NCBI GenBank assembly: GCA_001936135.1
Contig: CP012816.1
Coordinates: 186,001-250,000 of the forward strand
DNA: 64,000 nt
Source: Saccharomycopsis fibuligera x Saccharomycopsis cf. fibuligera
Taxonomy: Eukaryota > Ascomycota > Saccharomycetes > Ascoideales > Saccharomycopsidaceae
Reading direction: 5' to 3'
The notes beneath the pieces were generated by a model. It did no database searches and was not told where the DNA came from. It saw only the letters and a list, made by a program, of their open reading frames with translations. Below are positions 11,102 to 20,372 of this stretch, one piece after another (the stretch's first letter is position 1; the number at the start of each line of letters is the position of its first letter). Position numbers and translations under genes: made by a program.

Positions 11102-11409
11102 CACAATACAGCAAAATGCCGCAAAAAGCAGCAGAAAAGGGAATAGTTTCTCTGTTTTCGGACTGTAAGAGCGGTGGAAACACCCCCTGAATATTAGCTA
11201 AAACATCCCTACACAGCATTAGTTTAAAGAAAAACATCCGGACATACCATACATACACTCAGGCTGGTTTATGACAGTATCAGATCGGATCTAGATTAAC
11301 AAGGTTGTCTTTCAAAGTATATCTATATTGTTTAATTTTTTTTGTGTAAGCATTTTATGTGACTAATTTTATGTAAAATTTCCAATATTCCTCTTTGGCG
11401 AGCACTATA

Positions 11410-12822
11410 TCAAAACACTGTGCCATCGCTATGAAGGTTGATTGGCGGTCCACTAGTTTGGGGTCTTTTGGCCTTTGCTATCTCTCTACCTGCTTTCCAA
11501 CTACCTGCTTCAATTAGTTGTGGTAATGTAAGAGCATTTTCTGTCCCCGCAATTTTTAGCTTTTCGTTGATCAACGGCAAAAGATAGTCCAAGAATCCCA
11601 CGGTGCAACTTCTCCATTCAACAATCAAATCATCATCTGGCACATATGTTGGAATGATATCTGCTTCTGCAATTGACGGGTTCAACTTTTTAGCAAGTTC
11701 AATGCCTCTGGCCTTGGCTTCTGGCTTAATAGTTAGTAACCCAAAATCAAGCAAAAGACCACCATTTCTGTATTCTGGCAATCCTGTCATCAAATTTTCA
11801 TCAGAAATAACAAAATTGCCATACTGCTTCAATGGCACAAGTAAAGAATAAGTCAACCACTGGGTAAGCTTATGAAATGGCACAATTTTGTCTGCTTCCG
11901 TTAATTCGGTTGCATCTTTGGTCTCTATAGCAATTTTTTCGGCACTTTTATTGTACCAAGCATCACCCAAAGATTTACCTTCCAACTCGATTCTCGATTT
12001 CCAGATAGAGTTGAAACCTTTCATAAGACCATTCCACAAATCGGTCAAATTTATTTTGTATTCTTTGCCGTTATTTTTGGTGTTTGGCAGGTTTATCAAG
12101 TAATCCACAATATTACCTGGCCTGTTCTTGTTACTTTGTGTAAAACTTTGTGGATCTTTATAATATTTAGCACCACCAAAAATTTCATTATTTGATCTAA
12201 GAGCTCTACCTAAATTTTTCAACAAATTCAATCTACCATCAAATCCAGCTAATGGATTGGACTTGTCGTCAACTTGTAACCACTGTTTGAATTTGGCTTC
12301 GGTAACGGTATCAAGCTTAGCAGCATTGACCTGATGCTTGTTGATTTCGTCGTCACAGGCAAACTCGCCGTTAGCGAAAATGTAGTATGAAGCCACTGCA
12401 AGCCCTTCTGATCTATTATAATATTCATTTTCAGTATTTGGTTCTTTGTATTTCCAAACATTACCTGCCCCTGCATCCAAAAATACCGATACCACAAACA
12501 AATCGATCAATCTTCTGGTGATTTCCAATTGGTCTACATTTTCTGATTCTTCTTTCTGCCATTGCGAAATCAATTGTTTGACTCTAGGTTTATCCTTACC
12601 GGCTTCCAAGTGCTGCCACCTGCCATGCGGCGGAATCAGTTTGTAATCAGCGCCGAAATCGCGCTTGATTAATTGTATGATGAAATCAATACAAGCGTCA
12701 AGTTGTCCGTCCTTGTTATCGAAATGGGAATCAAAGTTTGCAAGAGAATTATTGAATGCAAGTTCGAAAATTGGAGTTGATTTGGCCCTAACAGCATTAA
12801 TAGTAAGCAAGTAGTCGGCCAT
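11410..12822 (-). CDS. URC4: Uracil catabolism protein 4 (DUF1688 family)
   Basis: Member of the DUF1688 family. It is required for the URC route by which some yeasts use uracil as a nitrogen source (known from Lachancea kluyveri, absent from S. cerevisiae). The biochemical step is not settled as far as I know. The 470-residue frame begins MADYLLTINAVRAKS. It carries family-like blocks such as PPHGRWQHLEAG (about 64-75), LDAGAGNVWKYKE, SEGLAVASYYIFANGEF, the region around GFDGRLNLLKNLGRAL, and a C-terminal block ending IAKAKRPQTSGPPI. Length is typical. It is in tandem with MEP2 on the same strand. GATA boxes and a CGG/CCG-rich island lie upstream. In L. kluyveri the pathway is controlled by the Zn2Cys6 factor Urc2, which makes that island notable. 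Confidence 0.88.
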   Translation of the reverse strand: MADYLLTINAVRAKSTPIFELAFNNSLANFDSHFDNKDGQLDACIDFIIQLIKRDFGADYKLIPPHGRWQHLEAGKDKPRVKQLISQWQKEESENVDQLEITRRLIDLFVVSVFLDAGAGNVWKYKEPNTENEYYNRSEGLAVASYYIFANGEFACDDEINKHQVNAAKLDTVTEAKFKQWLQVDDKSNPLAGFDGRLNLLKNLGRALRSNNEIFGGAKYYKDPQSFTQSNKNRPGNIVDYLINLPNTKNNGKEYKINLTDLWNGLMKGFNSIWKSRIELEGKSLGDAWYNKSAEKIAIETKDATELTEADKIVPFHKLTQWLTYSLLVPLKQYGNFVISDENLMTGLPEYRNGGLLLDFGLLTIKPEAKARGIELAKKLNPSIAEADIIPTYVPDDDLIVEWRSCTVGFLDYLLPLINEKLKIAGTENALTLPQLIEAGSWKAGREIAKAKRPQTSGPPINLHSDGTVF

Positions 12823-12846
12823 TGGTGATACAAAGGTTTGTATAGT

Positions 12847-13069
12847 TTATCTGATTTATATTGTTCGATTGCTTTATTTGCTCTTTGGTGTATGCGCGAT
12901 AAATATAATGGTAGTGCACTGTGATGAGTTAGTCGAAATGTGTCAAAGTAGATAAAGGAGTAAGTGAATGTCAGTAAGGTATATACAACCAATATGAAGT
13001 ATTCGAGAGTTTTATATTCAAACAACGAGCAGTGTATTTTTGACAGCAAAACATGTCCAACAGCGATAA
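12847..13069 (-). promoter_or_regulatory. Cluster of four GATAA boxes upstream of URC4
   Basis: GATAA cores lie at 12847-12851 (reverse), 12898-12902, 12951-12955 and 13065-13069, within 250 bp of the URC4 ATG. This density fits GATA-factor (nitrogen catabolite) control of a nitrogen-scavenging gene. No binding data can be inferred. Confidence 0.4.
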
Positions 13070-13117
13070 AATGCTTGTTATTTATAGTTTTGGCAGTAAT
13101 TAGTTGACACTTGATAG

Positions 13118-13194
13118 CCGCTGGCCGGCCTTTCCTTCCGCCGTCGCATTTCCGGCGGCGATGAGCGATCGATGAGCAGCGATCGCGGCGGCCG
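13118..13194. promoter_or_regulatory. GC-rich island with CCGCCG(N9)CGGCGG inverted repeat
   Basis: CCGCCG at 13138-13143 and CGGCGG at 13153-13158 form a perfect 6-bp inverted pair with a 9-bp spacer. A GGCCGGCC palindrome precedes it (about 13123-13130), and CGGCGGCCG follows at 13186-13194. The island is embedded in AT-rich DNA about 300-370 bp upstream of URC4. Inverted CGG triplets are the classic target of fungal Zn2Cys6 dimers. A Urc2-like regulator is the natural candidate, but this is inference. Confidence 0.45.
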
Positions 13195-13912
13195 TAAATT
13201 GACTTCAGCTGGGTACGACAATCGCATATGTGTGTGGTGTTGCGGAGATTCGAGAATGATAGTAATTGAAACATGCCTCAGTGATGCTTCCTCAAAGGTC
13301 AACAAATATTAAACTTGAAAGAAAAAAAAGGGTAATTTGAATATTTTTTGTGACACCTATATTTAGGAAAAAAAAGTCCTATGAGATCTGCATATATTAA
13401 TAAACAGGCCGTCTATGGTAAAACAACTCCCTTAGTACTTTGTATTATTCTTTAGAAAGCACTTCTTGCAATTAATTCTTGCCAAAATCAACTGAATTTC
13501 AGTTTGTGCTTTGTAACATGTTAACATTGAAGGAGAAACAACAGCTATCTGTCACAAGCTGTCCTCAGCTGTCAACAGTGAACTGTAATGTATCCTGATC
13601 CAGTACAACGCTGTCTGGAAAGCAATAACTAATACATAAAACTCACGTTTTCTGTAAGCTTATCATCTGTACTTTCTGTATATCGCATTTATTCAATGCT
13701 TCCTGAAGTTGAATATTCAAGCCAAACTGGTGGCTATTTCTTCTATTTAGTTACACCTACCTAACTTACCACCGCTTTATTTACCAAACACAAGTGTTAC
13801 AGTGCCACTATATTCAAGTGGATTTATAAAAGCACAAAAAAAAAAAAAAAAACGCATTTTATTTACAAATAATCTATTCAGTTTTGTTTCTCTATGCTTT
13901 AATTATTTTAGT
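13195..13912. other. SHE9 3' flank / distal URC4 upstream DNA
   Basis: No supported gene. It is AT-rich and includes an A-run near 13837-13852 next to the SHE9 stop codon. Short overlapping frames near 13078-13305 are judged spurious. Confidence 0.5.
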
Positions 13913-15991
13913 TTACCTACAAGACTGTATTAACAGCGACACCAAGTATCCAACAGCAGTGCCTATGCCAACAGCTCCTGTAAGGAGAGCAATCATGTCA
14001 TGTCTTTCTGTCTTGATAAATTCGTAACCAGAACCGGCAGAATCTTCACTTTCGATACCTTTTTTGTTGAAGATGTTGAAAAGTGTTTTATTTTTACCGA
14101 AGTTAATGGAGAATAAGGCACAAATGTCCTTCCATAATAATATTGTCAGCTGTTGAAACTCAAAAGTTAATTTACTCCAACTGCGCAGTAGCACAGCTTT
14201 TGAAAAGTCACGTCTTTGTATAGCATCCCAAAGAGATTTGGTGAATCTCCAAAACGCACCAATTATTGTATTATGAGGGAACGTGATTGTGTATTCTGTA
14301 AAGTTTGTTTTTGCTTCTGGACATGTATCAATAGTCAGGGTGGGGACTTGATTTCTGTCATTAGGCAAAGGTTCTTGCTGCGCAGTAGCGACAATTTGTT
14401 GCTGTGGCTTCTGCTGATCCAAATCTTCAATTTTGTCAGCATTTTGGCTGCTTTTAATTCCCTGCAATTGAAGAATCAAATCTTTTACTTCTTCCAATTT
14501 TTTGTCAGCGCCACCTGTTAATTCTTCTTTCCGTTGCTCGAATCGCTCTTCGAAATTGTTCACAATGCGCTGCACTTTCAACGGCTCAAAGAAAGTCTGC
14601 GTCAATAATAAAATTACAATGTTTAGCACCATTAGCCCAACAGTTACCCAAGTACTAAGTCCACGCATTTTAATATTCCAAAGATATTCCTCATGATATT
14701 TCTTAGAAATTTCTTTCAAAAGTAGTCCCCGAATGTGTTCTAAAGCTAGTTCTGATTTTTCCAAATTCTCTTCTGCAGATTTTACCATGGGTCCACTCGC
14801 ATGATCTTCACGGTACAAATGAGTGAAATGTTCCAAATCGCTAGGCGTCCAGCTATGTTTCCGTGTAAGCAACTCGTTAATGTCCTTTTGTGTTTTAGTG
14901 CGAGTATTTATAGCATCACTGTATTGTTGCTTGCGTAATTTGACTACTTGTTGTGCTTCACTGACTTGCTTTTCGAATTTATCAATGTTTAGCTTAGCAT
15001 TGTTGACTTCAGTGTATCCAGTTATATCATTAATAAGGTTGGACAAAAGACCCAAGTTCTCAAAAAGCTGGGTTTTTTTCATTTCGTAGTATTGGTCAAA
15101 TTTTTGTAATTTTTGAGTGCAGTAGTATGTTAAGGATTCTTGGACTTTGCGTTGAAGCTCGAGTGGTTTGTCATGAAAATAGGTTTCAACGAACTGTGTT
15201 AGATCAAAATTTTCAAAAGGCAGAGCTCCCAATTTCTTGTCGTTGGTTGCATTAGTAGTTGATGAATCAATATTTCTTTCACCAGATGTGAAATTCTTCC
15301 GTTCATCTATTATGTTTGCCAACTCACTGGCTTCCAAAAATAATTTGGCTTGATCTTGAATTATTTTTTTAGCATCCTCCTCAAGCTTTTTCAAAAATCT
15401 TTTTGCTTCTTCAGACTCAATTTTATGCTGATGTTGTGCAGTCTCTTTCTGGCTATTTTCAAGTAATTTCCTCTGTGCTTCTGCAATTTCTTTATTTTTT
15501 TGAATTTCAAGCTGCTTGAAGGCACGTTCTTTCTCCTCAATGAGATCTTTTAGTGGATCACGGTCTAATTTTGGAATATTAGCTGCTGTGTGTGGTGCTT
15601 TTCTGCTGCTAGAAGAAATGCCACTTTGTGAGAAGGTTGCATGATTGTTAGTATTGGTAACATTACTAGTGGACTGTGGTTGTTCATTATGACTATAGTT
15701 CTTTATGGCTGGCAATTCTGTTGGCTGGTCTATATTAATATCTTTGTTCGAAATAGCATTATTTCTGCCATCACCATTGCTTGTATCATTAGCATTTTTA
15801 CCACTACTATTATTGAGAAATTTATTTGGGGGCACTGTTGATGAGAATCTGTTTCCTAATGTCACCTTTTTCTGGATACCAGTGTTTGGGCTATAGTTTA
15901 TGCTTATAATTCTCCATCGTGACTTTGATAATCTGGCTGCTGCTGTGATTCTGGGCTGAGCGATTCTGCCTGCAAGACCAGAAATAAGCAT
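13913..15991 (-). CDS. SHE9: Mitochondrial inner-membrane morphology protein She9/Mdm33
   Basis: Inner-membrane protein needed for normal mitochondrial tubule structure; overexpression of the yeast protein septates the inner membrane. The 692-residue frame starts with a basic, hydroxylated, acid-poor presequence (about 1-45) typical of mitochondrial import. A Ser/Asn-rich spacer is followed by long Lys/Glu/Gln coiled-coil stretches (about 145-225 and 325-435). The predicted membrane anchor is near 445-470 (WVTVGLMVLNIVILLLTQTF). A second hydrophobic segment lies at the C terminus (about 668-690). The order presequence, coiled coil, TM, tail, TM is that of Mdm33. It is longer than S. cerevisiae She9 (about 456 residues), mainly in the N-terminal spacer and the segment between the two membrane helices. 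Confidence 0.88.
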   Translation of the reverse strand: MLISGLAGRIAQPRITAAARLSKSRWRIISINYSPNTGIQKKVTLGNRFSSTVPPNKFLNNSSGKNANDTSNGDGRNNAISNKDINIDQPTELPAIKNYSHNEQPQSTSNVTNTNNHATFSQSGISSSSRKAPHTAANIPKLDRDPLKDLIEEKERAFKQLEIQKNKEIAEAQRKLLENSQKETAQHQHKIESEEAKRFLKKLEEDAKKIIQDQAKLFLEASELANIIDERKNFTSGERNIDSSTTNATNDKKLGALPFENFDLTQFVETYFHDKPLELQRKVQESLTYYCTQKLQKFDQYYEMKKTQLFENLGLLSNLINDITGYTEVNNAKLNIDKFEKQVSEAQQVVKLRKQQYSDAINTRTKTQKDINELLTRKHSWTPSDLEHFTHLYREDHASGPMVKSAEENLEKSELALEHIRGLLLKEISKKYHEEYLWNIKMRGLSTWVTVGLMVLNIVILLLTQTFFEPLKVQRIVNNFEERFEQRKEELTGGADKKLEEVKDLILQLQGIKSSQNADKIEDLDQQKPQQQIVATAQQEPLPNDRNQVPTLTIDTCPEAKTNFTEYTITFPHNTIIGAFWRFTKSLWDAIQRRDFSKAVLLRSWSKLTFEFQQLTILLWKDICALFSINFGKNKTLFNIFNKKGIESEDSAGSGYEFIKTERHDMIALLTGAVGIGTAVGYLVSLLIQSCR

Positions 15992-16911
15992 ATGGAAAGA
16001 AAATGGCTATAATATGAGAGTTGTTGAATGTCAATAGGAGTTTAACAGTATCTGGTCAGTGAACCTTGATACTATGTTCAAATTGATTCTTTTGTCCATC
16101 GATTCGCGGTTACGAGCTTTTGCACATCCTTGCATATACACGCACACACCCTTACATCCACAATTTAGAACTTCGTGCTTATATCTTTGCTCAGTGTAAC
16201 GGCAAGGAATTTACCAAAAAATTAAATATTATAAAAAGGAATAGATATAAAAATAGTAGCACTAATAACTTCTCTGTCCAAAAAAATGGTGAGAATACTG
16301 CTAATAGACGTTGAAGAGTACAATGGGCTAAAGACCATATTGCCTCTGCATTGAATATTTGTCAAGCATCCATTTTTTGCCTTCCTGAAGAGGTATTGAA
16401 ATGCTGTCATTTACATCAAATTGCATTTATATATTTATAAATTGTGAAATGATATTTCTCTAATTTTTGGAAATGTCGGCTTAGTATAGTTGTTCCGTAA
16501 TCAAAATTTGATATGGTTTATTTATGTTTTTATGGCCAAAGCTAGTCTCTTGAGCTGCAATTCAAGAACTGTTAATGCATTGCAAAACATGTGTGCTTGT
16601 TCGGTGTGTAAAGTTAGGGTGTAAGCTTACTTGTTATCAAGAAATTATAAGCAATGCTCATATATCAAGAATAAGAATGCCAGGAGAAAGAGAAACGAGC
16701 ATATTTTCTACAGGCAGTTCCATAACTGCGGTATGTGAATAAAGCGCAGTCGCCTGCAGCAACACAACAGAAAAATACAAAAAGATTCGAGAAACTGCGA
16801 TGGATTTGGAATGTGCAATATGAAGGCGCTGAAACAACAACAACACGGCGTTTTACCAGAGCAAAATATTTCTAATTTGTTACTACTTTGCGCACAAAAA
16901 AAAAAAAAAAA
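15992..16911. other. Divergent spacer SHE9/TFB5
   Basis: A 0.9-kb bidirectional promoter region. No coding region is supported. A 17-A run directly abuts the TFB5 start codon (about 16896-16912). Confidence 0.5.
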
Positions 16912-17209
16912 ATGGTCAGAGCAGTAAAAGGTCACTTAGTGAAATGGTGAGTACATTCTCCCCACTCGGTACAACATATCTTATTTAGCATATCAACTAA
17001 CATTTTGAATCAATAGCGATCCTTCAATTAAAGCACTTATTGTGGACATTGATTCCAAGCGTCATGATATAATCATCGAAGAGCTCGATGATACTAATCT
17101 TTTAGTTAGCTCAGATAAAGTGCAGTTTATTAAGTCTGAGTTGGATCGTATTCTTGCAAAGAATACTTATAATTCGTTGGAAGAAGAAGAGAAGGAGATG
17201 CAAAATTGA
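16912..17209 (+). CDS. TFB5: TFIIH subunit Tfb5, spliced, two exons
   Basis: Small subunit of the TFIIH core (human TTDA/p8). It binds Tfb2/p52 and supports nucleotide-excision repair and transcription. Exon 1 is 16912-16946, the intron 16947-17016, and exon 2 17017-17209. The joined frame encodes 75 residues beginning MVRAVKGHLVKC and continuing CDPSIKALIVDIDSK, with EELDDTNLLV at about 33-42. It matches ScTfb5 almost position for position, and ScTfb5 is 72 residues. The splice joins the two halves of the C12 codon. The intron has a GTGAGT donor (non-canonical against GTATGT), an AACTAAC branch site at 16995-17001 and a TAG acceptor. Without the intron the gene would be missed, since exon 1 is 35 nt. 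Identification is strong because the junction restores the conserved KCDPSIK word. Confidence 0.93.
16947..17016 (+). other. Spliceosomal intron of TFB5 (70 nt)
   Basis: The donor is GTGAGT, the branch site AACTAAC (16995-17001), and the acceptor ends in ATAG at 17016, 15 nt beyond the branch motif. The branch motif matches that of the BOS1 intron in this window. Confidence 0.88.
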
Positions 17210-17358
17210 AGTAGTATTGATGATCTGTCAAAAAGGCGAACCTTTTGTTCAATTAATGCTGCTGATCAAAATATATTGCATCTATATTGCGTCTTATCCT
17301 CTTCGTGATTCCTGCTTGAATTTGAGTAACTTAAGCTAGTAAAGCTTCAAGTTTTGCT

Positions 17359-17359
<1 letters not shown>

Positions 17360-17394
<35 letters not shown>
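17360..17394. repeat. A35 homopolymer
   Basis: Run of 35 A between the TFB5 stop and the decayed reading frame that starts immediately after it. Confidence 0.9.
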
Positions 17395-17395
<1 letters not shown>

Positions 17396-17396
<1 letters not shown>

Positions 17397-17653
17397 ACAA
17401 CCTCGAAAAACTCAAATATCAAAAAAGGTTGTACATGATTCATCCTCACATTTGTGGTGCTATAAACGACCTTGAACAAATAGTCCCTCAGCTTCTGACG
17501 ACGAGTCTCATTTAATTATATTTTGATGAAACATTACTCTCATGTTTTGTCTATGAGGAACGCCCTTTGTTTGAGGAACTCATTTACACCAACAAGTTGG
17601 ATCAACAGCAACATCAACAGCAACAAATTGTTAGCAAATCAAGCAGTTTCTAA
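17396..17653 (+). pseudogene. Decayed host coding fragment, family uncertain
   Basis: A single frame runs from just after the A35 tract through IHPHICGAINDLEQIVPQLL, meets an in-frame TAA at 17513-17515, and continues in the same frame as LYFDETLLSCFVYEERPLFE followed by a Gln-rich stretch to stops at 17651. Beyond it, in another frame, coding-like words continue (KIYDIDHCLKLCSSF near 17690-17735, then DDWIG). The segment looks protein-like rather than random, with a start-less N terminus, one internal stop and a later frame change. The pattern HPHI...FDETLL...Y...DDW loosely recalls the RINT1/Tip20 tether family. That is a guess from memory, not a match. It may instead be a chance frame. Confidence 0.35.
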
Positions 17654-17817
17654 TAAGAATTATATTTAAAAACGAGGGCGTGCTCAAAATCTACGATATT
17701 GATCATTGCTTAAAGCTTTGCTCGTCGTTTTGAGATTATGATGACTGGATAGGATGCTAGACTTTCCATAAGTAAGGTTCTAGCCAAGTTAAAGCAGAAC
17801 AATGCTAGAAGCTAGTA

Positions 17818-18926
17818 AGGTTAGCTGATATTTTCTATTATTACAACAATGGTTTGCCCAGTTCAGACTCTGTATTTCAATGTTCTGTATTTGAAGCGCA
17901 TAACACTTAGCAATGGCAGATTTGTCCACTTTCTCTGCTTTCAGGCTTTTTTGAAACAAGATCACTTTACTTGATGCTTGATGATCAGATGTCAAAATCA
18001 AGAAAAAATCACTTCAAGTGAATATATATTGTCAGAAACTTCGAGGATTAAAAAACTAAGCCAAACGTCTTCAAAAAAAATTCCAATATTGCATTTCACA
18101 AATTAATTTTGTTTTGCAATAAATAAAGGGGTAAAGGAGATCTTCATTTTTAGTCAGGTATATATAAAGTAGTAGTCAATTATAATGGATGTCACAAAAA
18201 TTCCGTCATAAAATCAATTCGCTCCTGTTTTATAACAATTTATTGCAAAAGATTTTGCTATTTTACAAATGTCATAATGAGCTGACAGGAGCAAACAGGT
18301 AGGGATTTAACATTGTTTACCTCCTAGTACTTGTTTACTGTAGATCATAGAAAAAATCTCCTCATACTGATGGCAAGATATCGAAACTTTTAAAACTCCA
18401 TGAACTCTGCAGTCCCACTAATAGAAAGAGGTAGCCGTTTATTCCTGGTATAAGTGCCACAGATCCGAACAAATGAGACGCTACGGATAACGTGCACCGG
18501 ATAGCCGATAGCTGTTCAAACAAGAACGGGAGTATCCGTCGTCACGGCGCAAAGTATCTTTGAGATTTTGAATTTTTCCAAAGGTCATCGGCCCGTGGAC
18601 AGCCTGAAGCGGTAAGTGATGAAAATCGATTTAATTTGATATATATAGACATAAGATCACTAAACAGACTAGCGATGAACAAGCCGGCATTACGCTTGAA
18701 AATCGTATAGCAGCCTCTAGTTGTATCTTGATATCAGCCAGATATGCAAAATAGATATAGTCACAACTTTAGCAGTGTTAACGATTTATTTTATTCAGCA
18801 GATACTCAGTGAAACACTCAGTGAAACACTACAACTACAAAAAAAAAAAGTTTTCATCAGATAATTTGAATCATTAGTATCTGTGATCATTAACACCAGA
18901 CCATCGATTGTACTAACTACCTCAAC
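17818..18926. other. RCH1 upstream region
   Basis: No supported gene. A GC-richer patch with several CCG/CGG triplets lies at about 18470-18560 (for example CCGGATAGCCG). The duplicated phrase CAGTGAAACACT lies near 18809-18831, about 100 bp before the RCH1 ATG. Confidence 0.45.
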
Positions 18927-20372
18927 ATGGTGAAACCCTTTTTCACAGTTAACAAAGAACTGAGATGGTACAGGTTCTCACATTATCTTCTCAAATTTGC
19001 CCTTGCTCAGTGGTTTTATGTTGCTCTTGCCGTTCTAATTGCTATTGCTGCCGAGTTTCCCAATTTTGCTCGTCATGGTGGTCTTATTAGAGCAGAGTAT
19101 ACAATTGGTTATGGTGCAGTTGCATTGATTTTTTTGCAAAATGGGCTTTCAATGCGTACGAATATTTTCCTCGCTCATTTGAGTGATTGGAGAGCTCATA
19201 TTTTGGCGATGACTATGCAGTTTCTCATCACTGGTGCTATTGTGTTTGGTATCTGCAGTGGTATAAAAGCAGCTAAAGATGATAGTCATGTTGACAAATG
19301 GATTCTTGCTGGGGCAGTTGTAACTTCAACAAGTCCTACAACCGTTGCTTCCAACGTGATAATGACAAGAAAGGCCAAAGGAAGTTATGAGAAAACTATT
19401 TCTGCTGTCTTTGCTGGTAATCTTGTTGGCGGGTTTGTTTCTCCATTGCTTGTGCAAATGTATTTCAGCAATCCTAGCTGGGAATTTGCTAATCCTTCTA
19501 AAGGCTCTAGTTTTAGTGAACTTTACAAACGAGTAATGAAACAGCTTGGACTATCGGTTTTTATTCCATTATTTGTTGGTCAATGTATTTTGAACCTTAA
19601 TCCAGAAAAAGTGCTCAAATTTAATGCTAAGTTCAAATTAAACAAAATAGGCAGCGTTTGTCTTTTACTCAACTTGTTTAGTTGTTTTTCCACTGCATTC
19701 TATCAAGACGCATTCACTTCAATGCCTGGAGCCTCAATAATCATGATCTTCTTTTTGAATATCGGCTTATATTTGCTTTTTTCGCTAATAGCTATGCTTC
19801 TTGCTCGCAATTATTTCATCAAAAAATTCATAGTTGATAGACCACCAAATGCTAACAACTCTTCTAAAGGGTATCGTGCAGTGCATAGATTTTTGAGCAA
19901 ATTTTATTTTAGCCCACCTGATGCAGTGGCATTGTTATTTGTATGCCCAGCTAAGACAGCTGCTTTGGGTATTGCGTTGACTACCTCACAATATGGTGAC
20001 GATTTTGCAAATTTGGGTAAATTATTAGCCGCGTTGGTGCTTTATCAGACTGAACAAGTGCTTGTGGCAAATTTCTTGGTGGTACCGGCCCGTAAATGGG
20101 TGGAGAGGTGTGCTAGTGAACAGGACCAAAAGCAAGCTAATGATGAGGAATCAGCAGGAGATGAAGAAGAGCAAAGCAGTACAAGCTCGAGTTTTGGTAA
20201 CGAAAACAATGATGATCATCATCAGGACAAGAAAAAAGATTACAAGAAGAAAAAAAGTGATTATGATGACTCAAATGAGCTGGCTTTTAGAAGATCATTG
20301 TCTTCATCAACGAGGATAACTAAAAATGATGACGAGGTTAAGCCTTTTGAGAATGCTCAAATGAAGGTTTAG
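18927..20372 (+). CDS. RCH1: SLC10A7-like plasma-membrane protein Rch1
   Basis: Bile-acid:sodium symporter fold protein (SBF-like, SLC10A7 group). In yeasts Rch1 sits in the plasma membrane and limits calcium uptake; the transported solute is not established. The 481-residue protein has about ten hydrophobic segments between residues 30 and 390. It carries family words such as FLQNGLSMRT, ILAGAVVTSTSPTTVASNVIMT (TM4-like, with the conserved SPTT) and FAGNLVGGFVSPLL. Later come VCPAKTAALGIALTTSQYG and LPL-type exit helices. The last about 80 residues form a cytosolic acidic/basic tail rich in Glu, Asp, Lys and Ser, with the RRSLSSS cluster as a plausible kinase target. ScRch1 (YMR034C) is 434 residues, so the tail is longer here. 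It is convergent with ARP9, exactly as YMR034C/YMR033W are in S. cerevisiae. Confidence 0.9.
   Translation: MVKPFFTVNKELRWYRFSHYLLKFALAQWFYVALAVLIAIAAEFPNFARHGGLIRAEYTIGYGAVALIFLQNGLSMRTNIFLAHLSDWRAHILAMTMQFLITGAIVFGICSGIKAAKDDSHVDKWILAGAVVTSTSPTTVASNVIMTRKAKGSYEKTISAVFAGNLVGGFVSPLLVQMYFSNPSWEFANPSKGSSFSELYKRVMKQLGLSVFIPLFVGQCILNLNPEKVLKFNAKFKLNKIGSVCLLLNLFSCFSTAFYQDAFTSMPGASIIMIFFLNIGLYLLFSLIAMLLARNYFIKKFIVDRPPNANNSSKGYRAVHRFLSKFYFSPPDAVALLFVCPAKTAALGIALTTSQYGDDFANLGKLLAALVLYQTEQVLVANFLVVPARKWVERCASEQDQKQANDEESAGDEEEQSSTSSSFGNENNDDHHQDKKKDYKKKKSDYDDSNELAFRRSLSSSTRITKNDDEVKPFENAQMKV

Noticed and set aside
12669-13274. 201-codon minus-strand frame overlapping the URC4 start
   Set aside because: It is largely the shadow of URC4 and of its GC-rich upstream island; URC4 has clear family motifs in another frame.
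18612-18667. GTAAGT...CACTAAACAG as a possible RCH1 leader intron
   Set aside because: The spacing is short, and the branch word does not match the AACTAAC used by TFB5 and BOS1; not needed for the coding frame.
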